The notes beneath the pieces are model-generated. The model was given only the letters and a program-made list of their open reading frames with translations. It had not been told where the DNA came from and made no database searches. Shown in pieces: positions 5,109 to 5,331 of a DNA stretch of 5,331 nt (within the stretch, counting starts at the first letter, position 1; each line of letters begins with the position of its first letter). The stretch covers positions 1 to 5,331 of the forward strand of contig DSAR01000390.1 of assembly GCA_011046405.1 (NCBI GenBank), in the 5' to 3' direction. The position numbers and the translations under genes are program-made. The stretch comes from Chloroflexota bacterium. GTDB lineage: Bacteria > Chloroflexota > Anaerolineae > B4-G1.

Positions 5109-5152
5109 CCCCCCTCTCCCTCTTCTGGGTTTTGCCGAGAGGGAGAGGGGGG
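5109..5152. repeat. Perfect 15-bp CT/AG hairpin between convergent genes
   Basis: The pyrimidine run CCCCCCTCTCCCTCT at 5109-5123 is perfectly complementary to 5138-5152, with a 14-nt loop between. It sits between the + strand cluster (ending at 5044) and the convergent - strand gene (ending at 5221), so it could stop transcripts from both sides even though neither side has a T-tract. CCCTCTCCC/GGGAGAGGG palindromes of this kind are, from memory, abundant dispersed repeats in Chloroflexota genomes, so repeat-element origin is just as likely. Confidence 0.6.
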
Positions 5153-5220
5153 AACTCAATCAGGAGAGAAAAGCTTGCCGCGATGTTATGGCTTGGCTTA
5201 CCCTCCGATCCGCAAAGTGG

Positions 5221-5331
5221 TTACAACGGGCGCCAAAGCGCGGGCACGTTGACGGGTTCCCAGCCCGGCAACGAATAGTGCGCCTGAAGACACTCGTACC
5301 GCACACCCTGGTAAGTCACCTGGGCGCCTAC
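5221..5331 (-). CDS. C-terminal fragment of a CBM5/12 (chitin-binding type) protein
   Basis: Reading the - strand inward from the right edge gives 36 codons ending in TAA (5223 down to 5221). The gene is cut by the window, so its start is not seen. The fragment carries the ordered marks of a family 5/12 carbohydrate-binding module: VTYQG, then Y12-x-C14-L-Q-A-H18, then G23-W24-x-P26 and a final P30-A-L-W33. These are the aromatic residues that stack on sugar rings in chitinases and related secreted hydrolases, where the module is often C-terminal. I infer a secreted glycoside hydrolase, protease or lytic polysaccharide enzyme upstream in its own direction; the catalytic part lies outside the window. 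It is convergent with the redox cluster and probably unrelated to it. Confidence 0.75.
   Translation of the reverse strand, partial: VGAQVTYQGVRYECLQAHYSLPGWEPVNVPALWRPL

Noticed and set aside
5096..5278. A 60-codon + strand frame after the cluster
   Set aside because: It runs through the CT/AG hairpin and overlaps the convergent CBM5/12 fragment. It lacks a good ribosome-binding site and shows no domain.

Overview
This looks like a GC-rich chromosomal segment from a free-living, probably Chloroflexota-like bacterium (often metagenomic). The lineage is inferred from gene content, the style of the intergenic repeats and the CBM5/12 tail; it is not proven. Eight genes lie head to tail on the + strand from 305 to 5044. 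The C-terminal tail of a ninth gene enters from the right edge on the - strand.

Layout. Bases 1-304 hold no gene but contain several inverted and direct repeats. Next come two tandem thioredoxin-reductase-like flavoproteins. The first (305-1279) is a canonical NADPH-type TrxB. The second (1406-2377) keeps both FAD motifs and the redox CATC but has lost the NADPH-binding signatures. A tightly spaced run follows: a 38-residue four-cysteine protein (2391-2507, possibly a minimal Fe-S protein), a DUF4177-like small protein (2523-2786), a single-domain cupin (2810-3145), endonuclease IV Nfo (3150-4001), a METTL7/UbiE-like SAM methyltransferase (4006-4590) and a membrane-anchored thioredoxin (4631-5044). 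Gaps within this run are 4-40 nt, so it is probably one transcript.

The most notable feature is the thioredoxin. Its frame is interrupted by a single TGA exactly where the first cysteine of the CxxC active site should be, and the frame then continues intact to a TAG with a full thioredoxin fold, including the cis-Pro loop. A perfect 8-bp hairpin with a G-first loop lies 27 nt after the TGA, as expected of a bacterial SECIS. I therefore annotate it as a selenoprotein (U57-A-P-C60) rather than a pseudogene. TGA serves as a normal stop in the cupin and nfo genes, so general reassignment of the codon is unlikely.

Together the cluster suggests a thiol/selenol redox and oxidative-damage module: NADPH-dependent and possibly ferredoxin-dependent disulfide reduction, a candidate Fe-S electron carrier, a selenocysteine thioredoxin and an AP endonuclease that repairs oxidised DNA. 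How these parts connect is inference. The region after 5044 holds a weak terminator-like hairpin, a long perfect CT/AG hairpin, and the end of a convergent gene with a chitin-binding-type (CBM5/12) C-terminus.
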